DNA of 44,439 nucleotides. Origin: Carboxylicivirga sp. GTDB taxonomy: Bacteria > Bacteroidota > Bacteroidia > Bacteroidales > Marinilabiliaceae. The notes below the pieces were generated by a model, which saw only the letters and a program-made list of their open reading frames with translations, did no database searches and had not been told where the DNA came from. Position numbers and translations under genes: made by a program. The stretch is taken from the NCBI GenBank assembly GCA_025210475.1, contig JAOARW010000012.1:1-44439 (forward strand), read 5' to 3'. Positions 10,001 to 17,702 of this stretch are shown here, in pieces (position 1 is the first letter of the stretch; each line of letters opens with the position of its first letter).

Positions 10001-10499
10001 TATACCTAAGTATAACTTCAGTTTCAGTATCGATGCATCTTACAAATCATTCGATTTATCAATTTTAATGCACGGTGCCGGAGGACATAAAATCTACAAT
10101 GGTAATCGTTATTACTATGAGTCGATGCGCACTAACCGTAATATGTTTGCATCAACTTTAAATGCCTGGAGACCGGATAATACCAATACAAATATCCCAA
10201 GAGCTGTTATTGGTGACCCGAGTCAGAACAGTCGTGAATCAACTCGTTTTCTTGAAGACGGTGATTTTATGAGGATTAAAAACATTCAATTGGGTTATAC
10301 TTTACCTCAGGATTTAACGCAACGTATTAAGGTTAATAAAGCACGTATTTATGTGAGTGGACAGAATTTATTCACTTTCACAGATTATTCAGGTCAAGAT
10401 CCTGAAATCGGAAGAAGCGATGTATGGAGTCCTGGCTTAGATACAGCTTTATACCCGATATCTAAGATGTATATCGTAGGCGTTCAAATGAGTTTCTAA
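7065..10499 (+). CDS. SusC-like TonB-dependent receptor with signalling domain
   Basis: This outer-membrane importer has 1144 residues. The long signal peptide region is followed by an STN-type signalling domain (about 45-125, KLNLKRGQNTLQYVFNEIEK onward), a carboxypeptidase-regulatory-like domain (about 140-225, IKGKVIGVDGEPLPGVNVF), the TonB box/plug (NEVIAVGYGVQKKSDLTGAV and the IRGASTLNNNAPLVIIDNV block) and a beta-barrel ending in an aromatic residue (VGVQMSF). The STN domain talks to the FecR protein just upstream. susD follows after 19 nt. No polysaccharide-degrading enzyme is nearby. The neighbours (amino-acid symporter, lysine exporter, secreted protease) make a peptide ligand plausible, as for RagA, but this is inference. 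Confidence 0.93.
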   Translation: MKKNLNGMRPVVSCLNPKFWKIMKLTIVLMIFGMVQVTANSYSQNVKLNLKRGQNTLQYVFNEIEKQSTFTIFYQDDQVNLDKKIAQDYEGGQLYEVLDKALEGTDLTYKINDKIIIILAEKPTVEVVQDAKQTIKGKVIGVDGEPLPGVNVFIEGTTTGTITNIDGEYELDVEGDQNVVFSFIGYQTQIIAVSGRTQIDITLVEESIGLNEVIAVGYGVQKKSDLTGAVASVKSDKLSKLAVSNPAEALQGRMAGVSITSIGGGPGAGMDIKIRGASTLNNNAPLVIIDNVPGSLYMLNPSDIESIETLKDGAAAAIYGTEAANGVILITTKKGKEGKLVVDVSAKWANQVQTSELNMANSEQYMKIANMMYDNNPDESKPKYLTEPYYYDTDWLGAVFREAPMQEYNVSFRGGTEAVQYYVSAGWLDQEGTIIGTDFQKANLRSKVDFKGEWLNGGINISYNETDQDRRSLSIKEAYEILPMVPIYDDSREDGFGYPNTDELGMPANNNPVGREYFIDSQYRDEYLTANGYLTFDIMEGLNFRFEAGLNNSNRHSFSHNPSYNINDKQEVFYPYVGEQRYNWREVNINNILTYDKTFGKHKVGLMAGYITKKSTTDYVFASIRGVKDVYSAELNEDGDGAVLIKDEEPTGFLDEYFNTLNSGMDGTKDVEGTRTEYTRASIVGRINYSYNDRYLIQATIRRDGSSKFGPDSRYGTFPSVALGWRLSEEGFMQNQDVLSNLKLRASYGILGNEGSLGLYKYLPLMSSYTSEFGSYSQGSGETVWTGTISRDLENREYRWEKTATMNVGVDFGFFNNKLSGALNYYDNKTTDMLVNKPIPPSAGLKTPTVNFGEMVNSGVEVELNYQNRIGQVDYTLFGSVSTTKNEVTKMGTEDESIPGAALNYTEHFAHQTRVGYALGSYWLYQMDGIFQSPEEVAAHTNSEGKPIQPDAQPGDIRFRDVNDDGELTPDDKVFSGVGIPKYNFSFSIDASYKSFDLSILMHGAGGHKIYNGNRYYYESMRTNRNMFASTLNAWRPDNTNTNIPRAVIGDPSQNSRESTRFLEDGDFMRIKNIQLGYTLPQDLTQRIKVNKARIYVSGQNLFTFTDYSGQDPEIGRSDVWSPGLDTALYPISKMYIVGVQMSF

Positions 10500-10518
10500 C
10501 CCCCAAAAGAATAAAACA

Positions 10519-12018
10519 ATGAAGAAATATATATATTATAGCTTATTAGCAATATTGCCGTTCACTTGGGGCTGTGAGGATGATTTCCTTACAACAACAC
10601 CCGATGACAAGTTAACTGTAGAGGCATTTTATAGAAATGTAACTGATGCAGAAAGTGCATTGGCAACTGTTTATGCACAAATTGGTGCGGCAGATCGTTG
10701 GGATGTAACTGAAGTAAACTTTGTGGTTGAGCATTTCCGTTCTGATATGTGTATGCCAGGACCGGACCGCTATGCGGATTGGACTGCCATTTCAACATTT
10801 ACAAATACCGCTGGTAATTCACGTTCAACGGTTTATTGGGAAGATGCTTATCGTGGCTTGAACCATGCGAACCAAGTGATTGAAAAAGTGGGAGGAATGA
10901 CAGATGATAAAATTCAACCCGAAGATCGTGAAAGGATTGTAGCTGAGGCTAAATTTTTAAGAGGATTCTTACATTTTCGTCTTCTAAATAATTGGGACAA
11001 AGTAATACTTCAGGAAGCAGCCCCAACTAGTGAAGAAGATTTAGCAAAGCCTTTGAGTGAACGAGAAGCCGTTTGGGCTTTAATGGAGCAGGATTTTAAA
11101 GATGCTGCTGAAGTATTGCCTGTTGCCCACGAAAAATCAAAATTGGGCCGTGCAACAAAAGGAGCTGCAATAGCTTTTCATGGTAAAGCATTATTACATC
11201 AGGGTAAATTTTCCGACGCAGCCAAGGAGTTCAAAAAGATTGTGGAAGATGGTGTCGCCAGTTATGATTTGGTTGATAACTTCATGAGTAATTTCGATGG
11301 CTCGAACGAGAACAATACGGAGTCGGTATTCGAAATTCAATACTCTTCAGTTCGTGTTAATGGACGCCACATAGGCCATGTAACAGGTAAATTTACCTCT
11401 GCCCCAGAGACTGGAGGTTGGGGTAATATTGAAGCAACACAAAATATGGTTTCTGAGTTTAAATCGGAAGGCATGATTGCATCAACAGGTAAATATGACT
11501 CGCGCCTATATGCTACATTGTTTTTTGATGATCCGGATGTAGATGTTTTTGGACAAAGTTTTGAAGAGGTTTTTGGTGTTGGTTCAGAAAGAGCAATTTT
11601 TCGCAAATTTACTTTAAGCAATATTCCGGAAAATGAGAATACAGCCTGGTATTCATCGCAGAATGTACCAGTTATGCGTTATGCTGATGTTTTATTAATG
11701 TATGCTGAAGCTCTAAATGAATCGAGCACTGTAGAGGCAGCTAAACCATTTATTGACGAAGTGCGAGAAAGAGCGGATATGCCGGCATTACCAACAGGAT
11801 TGAATCAGGAACAAATGCGCAGTCGTATTATGCACGAAAGAGCTGTAGAGTTGGCCTATGAAGGTCATCGATTCTTTGACTTGCGTCGTTGGGGTACTTC
11901 TGTTTTGGATGATAAGATGAAAAATAGTGGAAAGCCAGGTGCCGATAATTTTAAATTGGATTCGCATGCTTATTTCCCAATTCCAGAATCGGAAACCAAT
12001 TCCAATGGAGCTTTATAA
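10519..12018 (+). CDS. SusD/RagB-like surface lipoprotein
   Basis: The 499-residue protein has a lipoprotein signal peptide whose lipobox cysteine is in PFTWGCEDDF. It shows the helical SusD fold: the DFLTTTPDDKLTVEAFYRN opening, EAKFLRGFLHFRLLNNW, APVMRYADVLLMYAEALNE-like block, and the C-terminal HERAVELAYEGHRFFDLRRW signature are all visible. It forms the lid of the SusC transporter encoded 19 nt upstream and holds the ligand at the cell surface. Nothing in it indicates the ligand class. Confidence 0.93.
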   Translation: MKKYIYYSLLAILPFTWGCEDDFLTTTPDDKLTVEAFYRNVTDAESALATVYAQIGAADRWDVTEVNFVVEHFRSDMCMPGPDRYADWTAISTFTNTAGNSRSTVYWEDAYRGLNHANQVIEKVGGMTDDKIQPEDRERIVAEAKFLRGFLHFRLLNNWDKVILQEAAPTSEEDLAKPLSEREAVWALMEQDFKDAAEVLPVAHEKSKLGRATKGAAIAFHGKALLHQGKFSDAAKEFKKIVEDGVASYDLVDNFMSNFDGSNENNTESVFEIQYSSVRVNGRHIGHVTGKFTSAPETGGWGNIEATQNMVSEFKSEGMIASTGKYDSRLYATLFFDDPDVDVFGQSFEEVFGVGSERAIFRKFTLSNIPENENTAWYSSQNVPVMRYADVLLMYAEALNESSTVEAAKPFIDEVRERADMPALPTGLNQEQMRSRIMHERAVELAYEGHRFFDLRRWGTSVLDDKMKNSGKPGADNFKLDSHAYFPIPESETNSNGAL

Positions 12019-12030
12019 GAAATAATCATT

Positions 12031-12053
12031 TGGAGTTACATCGGGTGACTCCA
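12031..12053 (+). promoter_or_regulatory. short hairpin between susD and the third lipoprotein gene
   Basis: TGGAGT (12031-12036) pairs with ACTCCA (12048-12053), extended inward by AC/GT across one mismatch. It is followed by an A-rich stretch, not a T-run, so it may be an mRNA-stability or partial-attenuation element within the operon. Confidence 0.35.
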
Positions 12054-12067
12054 TAAAAAATTAAACT

Positions 12068-12895
12068 ATGAAGACAATAAAAAAATCTATATTTCTACTG
12101 TTCATTTTGCCCTTGTTTGCTGCATGTGAAATGGATGGTTTATTAGAACTAGATCAGCAATCCTCAGTGATAAAATTAGATAACTCAGCTTATTCAGCCA
12201 ATTTTTTGGTTGTTGATGGAGAGGTTACAGAAACACAAGATAAAGTATACTTTGAAACCTTTGGTAAGGTATTACCTTATGATGTTAAGATAAATTTCAA
12301 GATTGATGATACTGAAACAACAGCAAGTCCGGATATGTATCAAATTGAATCAACATCGGTTACATTACCAGCCAACCAATCAAAGGTAGAGTTACCAATT
12401 ACTCTTATCCCTGAAGAATTACCCAATGGGGATATGGTTAAAATTGTATTCTCAATAACTAGTGTAGATAATAATTTGCGTATGCATCCTGAAGCATCAA
12501 CATTGAGCATTCAAAAAGCTCAGTTTGATATTGCTCAATTTATTGGGAAATATGATTTTAAAGGAGATGGCTGGGTTCGTGATTATGGCGAGTTAAGACG
12601 AACAGACGATCCTTTTGCCTATGAAATGTATGGGTTTTGGGGTGTTGAGACTTGGATGCCCTGTAAATTAGATATCTCAAATCCTGATGCAATAAAGCTT
12701 ATTTTTCCAGCAGGTGATAAGCTTTCAGATGGATGGGACTCTAAAGGTGATTGGTGGTTTGCTCGTGATTGTATAGGAGTATTGGATTATGAAAATTCAA
12801 TCATTGACTATATTCAATTCGACTATAAAACCGATGATGGAACTACAGGTTCTTTCCCATGGTGTGAAGAAACTTGCCAGATGGTTAAAAAATAA
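12068..12895 (+). CDS. SusE/DUF4843-like surface lipoprotein
   Basis: The 275-residue protein has a lipoprotein signal (lipobox LPLFAACEMDG). The first ~150 residues are beta-rich and resemble the DUF4843-type proteins that accompany SusCD pairs (FLVVDGEVTETQDKVYFETF, VTLPANQSKVELPITLIPEE). The C-terminal part (GKYDFKGDGWVRDYGELRR onward) looks like the small lipid-binding-like or ligand domain found in such proteins and holds several aromatic residues and a final CEETC pair. It is the last gene before a terminator and is most likely an accessory binding protein of the importer. The exact family was assigned by eye. Confidence 0.6.
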   Translation: MKTIKKSIFLLFILPLFAACEMDGLLELDQQSSVIKLDNSAYSANFLVVDGEVTETQDKVYFETFGKVLPYDVKINFKIDDTETTASPDMYQIESTSVTLPANQSKVELPITLIPEELPNGDMVKIVFSITSVDNNLRMHPEASTLSIQKAQFDIAQFIGKYDFKGDGWVRDYGELRRTDDPFAYEMYGFWGVETWMPCKLDISNPDAIKLIFPAGDKLSDGWDSKGDWWFARDCIGVLDYENSIIDYIQFDYKTDDGTTGSFPWCEETCQMVKK

Positions 12896-12926
12896 TTTAG
12901 TGTGTGATTTGGATTTATATTTGATA

Positions 12927-12955
12927 CGGGCCCGTTTCGGCGGGCTCGTTTCGCA
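12927..12955 (+). terminator. terminator of the first susCD operon
   Basis: CGGGCCCG (12927-12934) pairs with CGGGCTCG (12941-12948) with one wobble and a TTTCGG loop. It is followed by TTTCGCATTT and lies 30 nt after the lipoprotein stop and just before the lysO pair. Confidence 0.6.
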
Positions 12956-12982
12956 TTTAATTAGAATGACTATTTTTACAGA

Positions 12983-13264
12983 ATGACTTCATACATTGTT
13001 ATCGCATTATTTGCCATAGGTATTGGCATTGGATGGTTTCTGCGTGATAAAGAGAAAACCCGCAAAAACATTGATACGGCTGTTACTTGGTCGGTTTATT
13101 TGTTATTATTTCTTTTAGGTATCTCTGTGGGTGTTAATAAAGATATCATCAATAACTTCTCACAGATAGGCTACCAGGCTTTCTGGCTTACCTTTGGAGC
13201 GGTGGCTGGCAGTGTGCTGATTGCCTGGGGAGTATACCATTTCTTTTTCAAGGTTAAAAACTAA
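12983..13264 (+). CDS. LysO-family lysine exporter, N-terminal subunit (DUF340)
   Basis: A 93-residue membrane protein with three hydrophobic helices (YIVIALFAIGIGIGWFL, SVYLLLFLLGISVGVNKDII, FWLTFGAVAGSVLIAWGVY). The LLFLLGISVG(V/S)NKD motif is repeated in the next gene (LMFLVGISIGSDKN), showing that the two are the halves of a LysO-type transporter. In Escherichia coli LysO is one chain of about 300 residues that exports lysine and thialysine. Here it is two genes 8 nt apart in different frames. Both have intact starts, and I know of two-gene forms in other Bacteroidota, so this is unlikely to be a frameshift. Confidence 0.8.
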   Translation: MTSYIVIALFAIGIGIGWFLRDKEKTRKNIDTAVTWSVYLLLFLLGISVGVNKDIINNFSQIGYQAFWLTFGAVAGSVLIAWGVYHFFFKVKN

Positions 13265-13272
13265 GATAAGTC

Positions 13273-13878
13273 ATGAAGGGAAGTTTAATCATATTGGCAT
13301 TTTTTGCTGTCGGATTGGCCGGAGGGATTTACGATATTTTTCCGGAGTGGTTGTTGAATGAGGACTTAACCACTTATGCTTTGTTTGTTCTAATGTTTTT
13401 GGTAGGAATCAGCATTGGTAGCGATAAAAATGCTTTTTACATTTTGCGAAAACTCAATTTCAAAGTGATATTGGTTCCATTAAGTGTTGTAGTTGGCAGT
13501 CTGGTAGGCACGTCGCTTATTTCAATTATCTTGAGCGATATCAATGTTAAGGAAGCCATGGCTGTAGGCGCCGGTTTTGGTTATTATTCTTTGTCAAGTA
13601 TTTTTATCGGTCAGCTGCATAGTCAAGAACTGGGAGTCATAGCATTGTTGTCAAATATTTTTCGCGAAATCATTACCTTATTAGCAGTTCCATTGCTGGT
13701 TAAGTATTTTGGCAAGTTAGCTGGCATTGCAACAGGAGGAGCCACTGCTATGGATACTACATTACCGATTATCGTTAAGTTTACCGGTAAAGATTATGGT
13801 ATCATCGCCATTTTTAGTGGAATTGTTTTAACCATTTTGGTACCTGTATTGGTAACCATGATACTTGAGTTTCTATAA
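13273..13878 (+). CDS. LysO-family lysine exporter, C-terminal subunit
   Basis: The 201-residue integral membrane protein has about seven hydrophobic segments and conserved LysO stretches: GAGFGYYSLSSIFIGQL, LLSNIFREIITLLAVPLL, and GGATAMDTTLPIIVKFTG with its charged residues inside the membrane region. It would pair with the 93-residue subunit to export lysine or a related cation. Excess lysine released from imported peptides is a reasonable need here, given the symporter, SusCD train and protease around it, though that link is inference. Start ATG at 13273; the upstream gene ends 8 nt earlier. Confidence 0.85.
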   Translation: MKGSLIILAFFAVGLAGGIYDIFPEWLLNEDLTTYALFVLMFLVGISIGSDKNAFYILRKLNFKVILVPLSVVVGSLVGTSLISIILSDINVKEAMAVGAGFGYYSLSSIFIGQLHSQELGVIALLSNIFREIITLLAVPLLVKYFGKLAGIATGGATAMDTTLPIIVKFTGKDYGIIAIFSGIVLTILVPVLVTMILEFL

Positions 13879-13971
13879 TAACCAAGGGAGTTGAAAATTT
13901 ACTGATCAACTCAATGTAATATTGGTATTATAAGCAAGTCCAAATCAACTAATGAACTTAAACTTATTAGG

Positions 13972-16605
13972 ATGCAAAAAGTACTACTTATTTGTTGTCT
14001 GCTGCTGTCTGTAACCTTTTTATACGGACAGACCGAATACGTTATCGGATCGCCAATTTGTCCGTCGCCTATTGAAGTTATTGATGCCAATGGCGAAAAA
14101 CAGACTTTATTCCCAGGAGGTGATAATACCTTTCATTATTTACTGACTGAAGAAAACTTACCATGTATAAAAGTTGGCAATCAATATTTTTACGCAAGTT
14201 ATAAAGATGGAAAAGCTGAAGCTTCAAATTATAAGTTAGGAGCCATCAGATCGTCAGTGGCTAAAGAACAATTACAAGCACAATTTTTAGCTCATCAGAA
14301 TCAGATGCAGAAAGTGCAAAAACGATTAAAAGCAATGCATCTAACGCCATCGGTAAAATCCATTGGTGAAATTAATATTCTTTTAATTCTGGTTGAGTAT
14401 TCCGATAAGGCTCATACCACATCTAAAGCAGCCATCGAAGCGATGTTTAATGAACCAGGCACTGCAGAGCAAGCCGGATTTAAGGAGTTTTATCAACGCG
14501 CTTCGCATGGAAGGTTAAATGTAAATGTTGATGTGGCTGGTTGGTATAACTGTGGCCAGCCCTATAGCAATTTTTCCGAGTCGAAAGGCATGTATTTAAC
14601 CGGTAACCTGGTCCGAAAAGCTGTTGATGCAGCCGAAGAAGATGGCATTGACTTTTCGAAATATGATAATGATGGAGATGGTAAAGCCGATGCGATTATG
14701 GTGATGCATGCCGGTTTAGGTGCTGATCATCGGGGTGAAGAGCAATACATTTGGCCACATTCGTGGAGTTTGTCAAGTACCGTTGAAAAAGCAGTAAACT
14801 ACGATGGAGTTCGTGTTGATCCTTATGTAATAGCATGTGAACGACGGGTGTACAGTGGCGTTAATCAAGCGGCCGGAATCGGAACATTCGCCCATGAGTT
14901 CGGACATGCATTGGGCTTACCAGATATGTACGACGGAACGGGTAAATCAAATGGTTTGGGACATTGGGCAATGATGTCGGCCGGATCGTGGCTTGATGGC
15001 GGTTACCGACCTTCTAACTTTTGTGCCTGGTCGCGATACAACCTGGGTTGGGAAGAACCAACTGTTATTTCTTATAATGATGTGGGAACATACACGCTTG
15101 CTTCCATGAATCAGGAAGCCGATCAATTGTTACGAATTAATACCAAGAGTGATGATCAGTATTTTTTGATTGAAAACCGGCGGGCAGAGTTGAATGATGT
15201 TCGTCAACCAGCATCAGGACTGGCCATCTATCAAATATCAAAAAGCAAACTGGCACTGGAGCGCAGTATTAATGATAATCGCGATTTTCCGGCCATCCGC
15301 CTGCTTGAAGCCGATTTTAATAAGAATGGTGGATTATACGGTGCTAAAGACCGGGGTGTGGCTGCCGATTTGTTTGCCGGCGATGATGAAACAATCACTG
15401 TTGGTGCTGCTACAAGTCCTTCAACCAATTTATTTAATGGTCGTTCTTCAGGTGTTGAGTTATCGACCCTTACCCTGGAAGATGATTATCGATTTTCGTT
15501 TCGCGTAGAAGGGCCTGTACCATTAATCTCTTGGTCCAATAAAGTGTTTAAGGAATCGCCTTTAAACGATGGCTCCATTAATGAAAGTATTCGCGTGCAA
15601 TTGGAGGGAGATGAGTTTGTTTACAATAATGGAGTTTTACCATCCGAAGCCTGGCAGGTAAGTAATTTGCCAGAGGGCTTTAGCATAGTTTTTAATGAGC
15701 ATGATGCTACAACGCTTGATATTGAGCTGGAGGGTTATGCAACCAATCACGAAAGTGATAATAACATTAGTAACCTGATGCTTTCATTTACCGACGCTGC
15801 TTTTAAAAGCCTTGGCCGAGAGGAAATTCAAAGTTCAGAAGGCAATGCTTTAAGTTTGAAATTTCTTGATGAAGAAGCAGGTATTCGTTTGTATATGGAA
15901 GACTTTGAAGGAGTAACTCCACCCGAAATGCCGGCAGGATGGGAGCGGCCTGATGCCAGCAATGGCTCTGCAACTCACTGGGAAACGGTTTATGGTTCCA
16001 ACCACACCACAGGAGGTTCAATAGGGGTTCAGTTCTACGATAAGAATGCAGATAATAAATCGTTTTGGCTAATCAGTCCTTTAATTGACCTGAAGGACTA
16101 TAACAATGTTTCTTTATCATTTTGGCAGAAGTTCGACCTGAAGGGAGATGCTAAAAACAAAGTGGCCATATCTACTGATAAAGAAAACTGGACAACCATA
16201 TACGATGATCACCCGGAGAAAAACGATCAGTGGGAAGAAGCGACAGCTGTCATTCCAGATAAGTTTTTGGGTGAGTCAGTCTACCTCGGGTTTTGCATTT
16301 ACGAAGAGCAGGCTTGGGGCTGGTTCTGGGACGATGTGAGTTTGGTTGTGACAGATAATAATGCCATTTATGAAATTGAAGCTAAAAAAGATCTGATAGC
16401 GAAGTACGATGATGTATTGCAAACAATATCGGTTACTTCTCCCAAAGAACCTGCATACATATCTGTGTATAATATATCTGGTCAAAGAGTAATGCAGCGG
16501 AACAACACAAAACAGGTGTCAGTAAGTCAGCTTACCAGTGGCATTTATATTGTTGAGATTCGAATGAAAGATAATAGCGTTAACATCATTAAATTTAAAA
16601 AATAG
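13972..16605 (+). CDS. M6-like secreted metalloprotease with T9SS sorting domain
   Basis: The 877 residues comprise a signal peptide (LICCLLLSVTFLYGQ), a propeptide to about 125, and a catalytic domain with the zinc motif HEFGHALGLPD (first His near residue 308) and the downstream WAMMSAGSW met-turn-like element, as in M6 / immune-inhibitor-A proteases. It also has a jelly-roll MAM/choice-of-anchor-like domain (about 640-790, MEDFEGVTPPEMPAGW to WFWDDVSLV) and a type A C-terminal sorting domain (ISVYNISGQRVMQ, LTSGIYIVEI). The sorting domain sends it through the type IX secretion system to the surface or medium. It should degrade proteins to peptides that the neighbouring SusCD system could import. 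A strong terminator follows. Confidence 0.9.
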   Translation: MQKVLLICCLLLSVTFLYGQTEYVIGSPICPSPIEVIDANGEKQTLFPGGDNTFHYLLTEENLPCIKVGNQYFYASYKDGKAEASNYKLGAIRSSVAKEQLQAQFLAHQNQMQKVQKRLKAMHLTPSVKSIGEINILLILVEYSDKAHTTSKAAIEAMFNEPGTAEQAGFKEFYQRASHGRLNVNVDVAGWYNCGQPYSNFSESKGMYLTGNLVRKAVDAAEEDGIDFSKYDNDGDGKADAIMVMHAGLGADHRGEEQYIWPHSWSLSSTVEKAVNYDGVRVDPYVIACERRVYSGVNQAAGIGTFAHEFGHALGLPDMYDGTGKSNGLGHWAMMSAGSWLDGGYRPSNFCAWSRYNLGWEEPTVISYNDVGTYTLASMNQEADQLLRINTKSDDQYFLIENRRAELNDVRQPASGLAIYQISKSKLALERSINDNRDFPAIRLLEADFNKNGGLYGAKDRGVAADLFAGDDETITVGAATSPSTNLFNGRSSGVELSTLTLEDDYRFSFRVEGPVPLISWSNKVFKESPLNDGSINESIRVQLEGDEFVYNNGVLPSEAWQVSNLPEGFSIVFNEHDATTLDIELEGYATNHESDNNISNLMLSFTDAAFKSLGREEIQSSEGNALSLKFLDEEAGIRLYMEDFEGVTPPEMPAGWERPDASNGSATHWETVYGSNHTTGGSIGVQFYDKNADNKSFWLISPLIDLKDYNNVSLSFWQKFDLKGDAKNKVAISTDKENWTTIYDDHPEKNDQWEEATAVIPDKFLGESVYLGFCIYEEQAWGWFWDDVSLVVTDNNAIYEIEAKKDLIAKYDDVLQTISVTSPKEPAYISVYNISGQRVMQRNNTKQVSVSQLTSGIYIVEIRMKDNSVNIIKFKK

Positions 16606-16617
16606 GCAATGTTATTC

Positions 16618-16650
16618 AACTGCCCCCGAACTTAGTTTTGGGGGTAGTTT
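16618..16650 (+). terminator. terminator after the metalloprotease gene
   Basis: AACTGCCCCC (16618-16627) pairs with GGGGGTAGTT (16640-16649), with one G.T wobble, and the loop can close further as GAAC/GTTT. A short T-run follows. Confidence 0.75.
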
Positions 16651-16684
16651 AGAGTTATTAATAATTGCGTGGAATTGGATTGAT

Positions 16685-16704
16685 TGCCGAGCGGAGCCGA
16701 GGCA
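16685..16704. repeat. stem-loop flanking the GIY-YIG gene (left copy)
   Basis: TGCC (16685-16688) pairs with GGCA (16701-16704). The 12-nt loop, read on the minus strand, is TCGGCTCCGCTC. The element abuts the stop codon of the GIY-YIG gene. Its loop differs by one base from the loop at 17079-17090, which sits in inverted orientation on the other side of the gene, while the stems are different. Confidence 0.6.
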
Positions 16705-17025
16705 TTATTCTGATACCTTTTTTTCTGAAGAGGTGTTGTTATTGCATTTAGCGTATTTATGTAATAAGTCGATTCTATTTTCGATTAAAGCCCGTTTCTT
16801 TTTTTTACTCCATTTTTGAACTTGCTTTTCTCTAAGAAAAGCGTCTCTTATATTTCTAAATTGTTCTAAATAAACAAGTCTAACCGGTAATCGATACTTT
16901 GTATAGTTAGCACCATTACCTGTTTGATGTTCAAACAATCTTCGATCAATATCAATTGTGCTCCCTGTATAAAAGGAACCATCATTGCATTGTAGGATGT
17001 ACATATAAGCAAAGTTCATGTTCAA
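16705..17025 (-). CDS. single-domain GIY-YIG nuclease
   Basis: A small protein of 106 residues with the GIY-YIG core at the N-terminus: YMYILQCNDGSFYTGST holds the two tyrosine strands, followed by DIDRRLFEHQTGNGANYTKY and the catalytic-glutamate region YLEQFRNIRDAFLREKQVQKWSKKKK. It belongs to the YhbQ/UPF0213-like group of stand-alone domains whose cellular role is unsettled. The start may be Met1 or Met3. The gene sits between two inverted stem-loops with the same loop, which suggests it may have moved as a unit. It has no operon partners. Confidence 0.88.
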   Translation of the reverse strand: MNMNFAYMYILQCNDGSFYTGSTIDIDRRLFEHQTGNGANYTKYRLPVRLVYLEQFRNIRDAFLREKQVQKWSKKKKRALIENRIDLLHKYAKCNNNTSSEKKVSE

Positions 17026-17072
17026 TTGGTGCTGATTTCGGTTTATTGGCTTGTTGAAAAAGTTAAACTAAA

Positions 17073-17096
17073 CTTACTTCGGCTACGCTCAGTAAG
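17073..17096. repeat. stem-loop flanking the GIY-YIG gene (right copy)
   Basis: CTTACT (17073-17078) pairs perfectly with AGTAAG (17091-17096) around the 12-nt loop TCGGCTACGCTC. The loop matches 11 of 12 bases of the inverted copy at 16689-16700. It lies 47 nt upstream of the GIY-YIG start. Confidence 0.6.
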
Positions 17097-17148
17097 CAGT
17101 TGTAGGCAGCAACAGTGAGTGACCATTGACCCAATTACAAAAGCAAAA

Positions 17149-17619
17149 CTAATCAGAACCAGATACCTTTTCTTTATCCATTAATTTAAACTCCATCAGT
17201 ACTTTACCATCTTTTGATAAGCGCAACAAATCATTATCGAGTTGAAATTCAAGAGGCTGTTGCAAAATTTGAAAAAACTCGTTTTCGGGTACGCCATCGC
17301 AATACATTTTTGTGGAGAAAATTTTATCGAAAGCCATGGTTTTTCCTTCTACTTTTACTTCGCCACCAAAAGAATTACAGCCTCCGTTACCACCCGTTTT
17401 ATTTTCGGCCATATTGATGATTAACTGTGGCGTTTTTTGGCTAAAACCAGCATCGGCAAGTGATTGACCTTTAAACTTCGTTAATTGCCAGATGTTGCCT
17501 TCTACAAATTGTTCTTCAGCTGTTTTTTGTGTGTTTTTCTGGGCGCTGCTTGTGTTTTGTGCACTCTTACAACTGATCATAAATCCCAGTGCAATGATGC
17601 CAATAAATAGTTTCTTCAT
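17149..17619 (-). CDS. META-domain (HslJ-like) lipoprotein
   Basis: The 156-residue lipoprotein has its lipobox cysteine in LGFMISCKSAQ. The mature part has a short low-complexity linker, then a META domain: NIWQLTKFKGQSL, the characteristic GGNGGCNSFGGEVKVEG block, and the FFQILQQPLEFQLDNDLLRL strand pair. META domains occur in heat-inducible HslJ and in envelope proteins associated with stress or drug resistance, and their biochemical role is poorly known. The gene is monocistronic and divergent from the unknown gene at 17703. Confidence 0.85.
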   Translation of the reverse strand: MKKLFIGIIALGFMISCKSAQNTSSAQKNTQKTAEEQFVEGNIWQLTKFKGQSLADAGFSQKTPQLIINMAENKTGGNGGCNSFGGEVKVEGKTMAFDKIFSTKMYCDGVPENEFFQILQQPLEFQLDNDLLRLSKDGKVLMEFKLMDKEKVSGSD

Positions 17620-17702
17620 TTTAATTTATTTTTATTTAGTTTGGTTATTTTAGACAATAAATATCGTGCCAATATTAATTTGCAATTTAAATAATCAAAA
17701 CT

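Noticed and set aside
12983..13878. Frameshifted single lysO gene
   Set aside because: Each part has its own start and complete membrane helices with an 8-nt gap, and split forms are plausible in this phylum.
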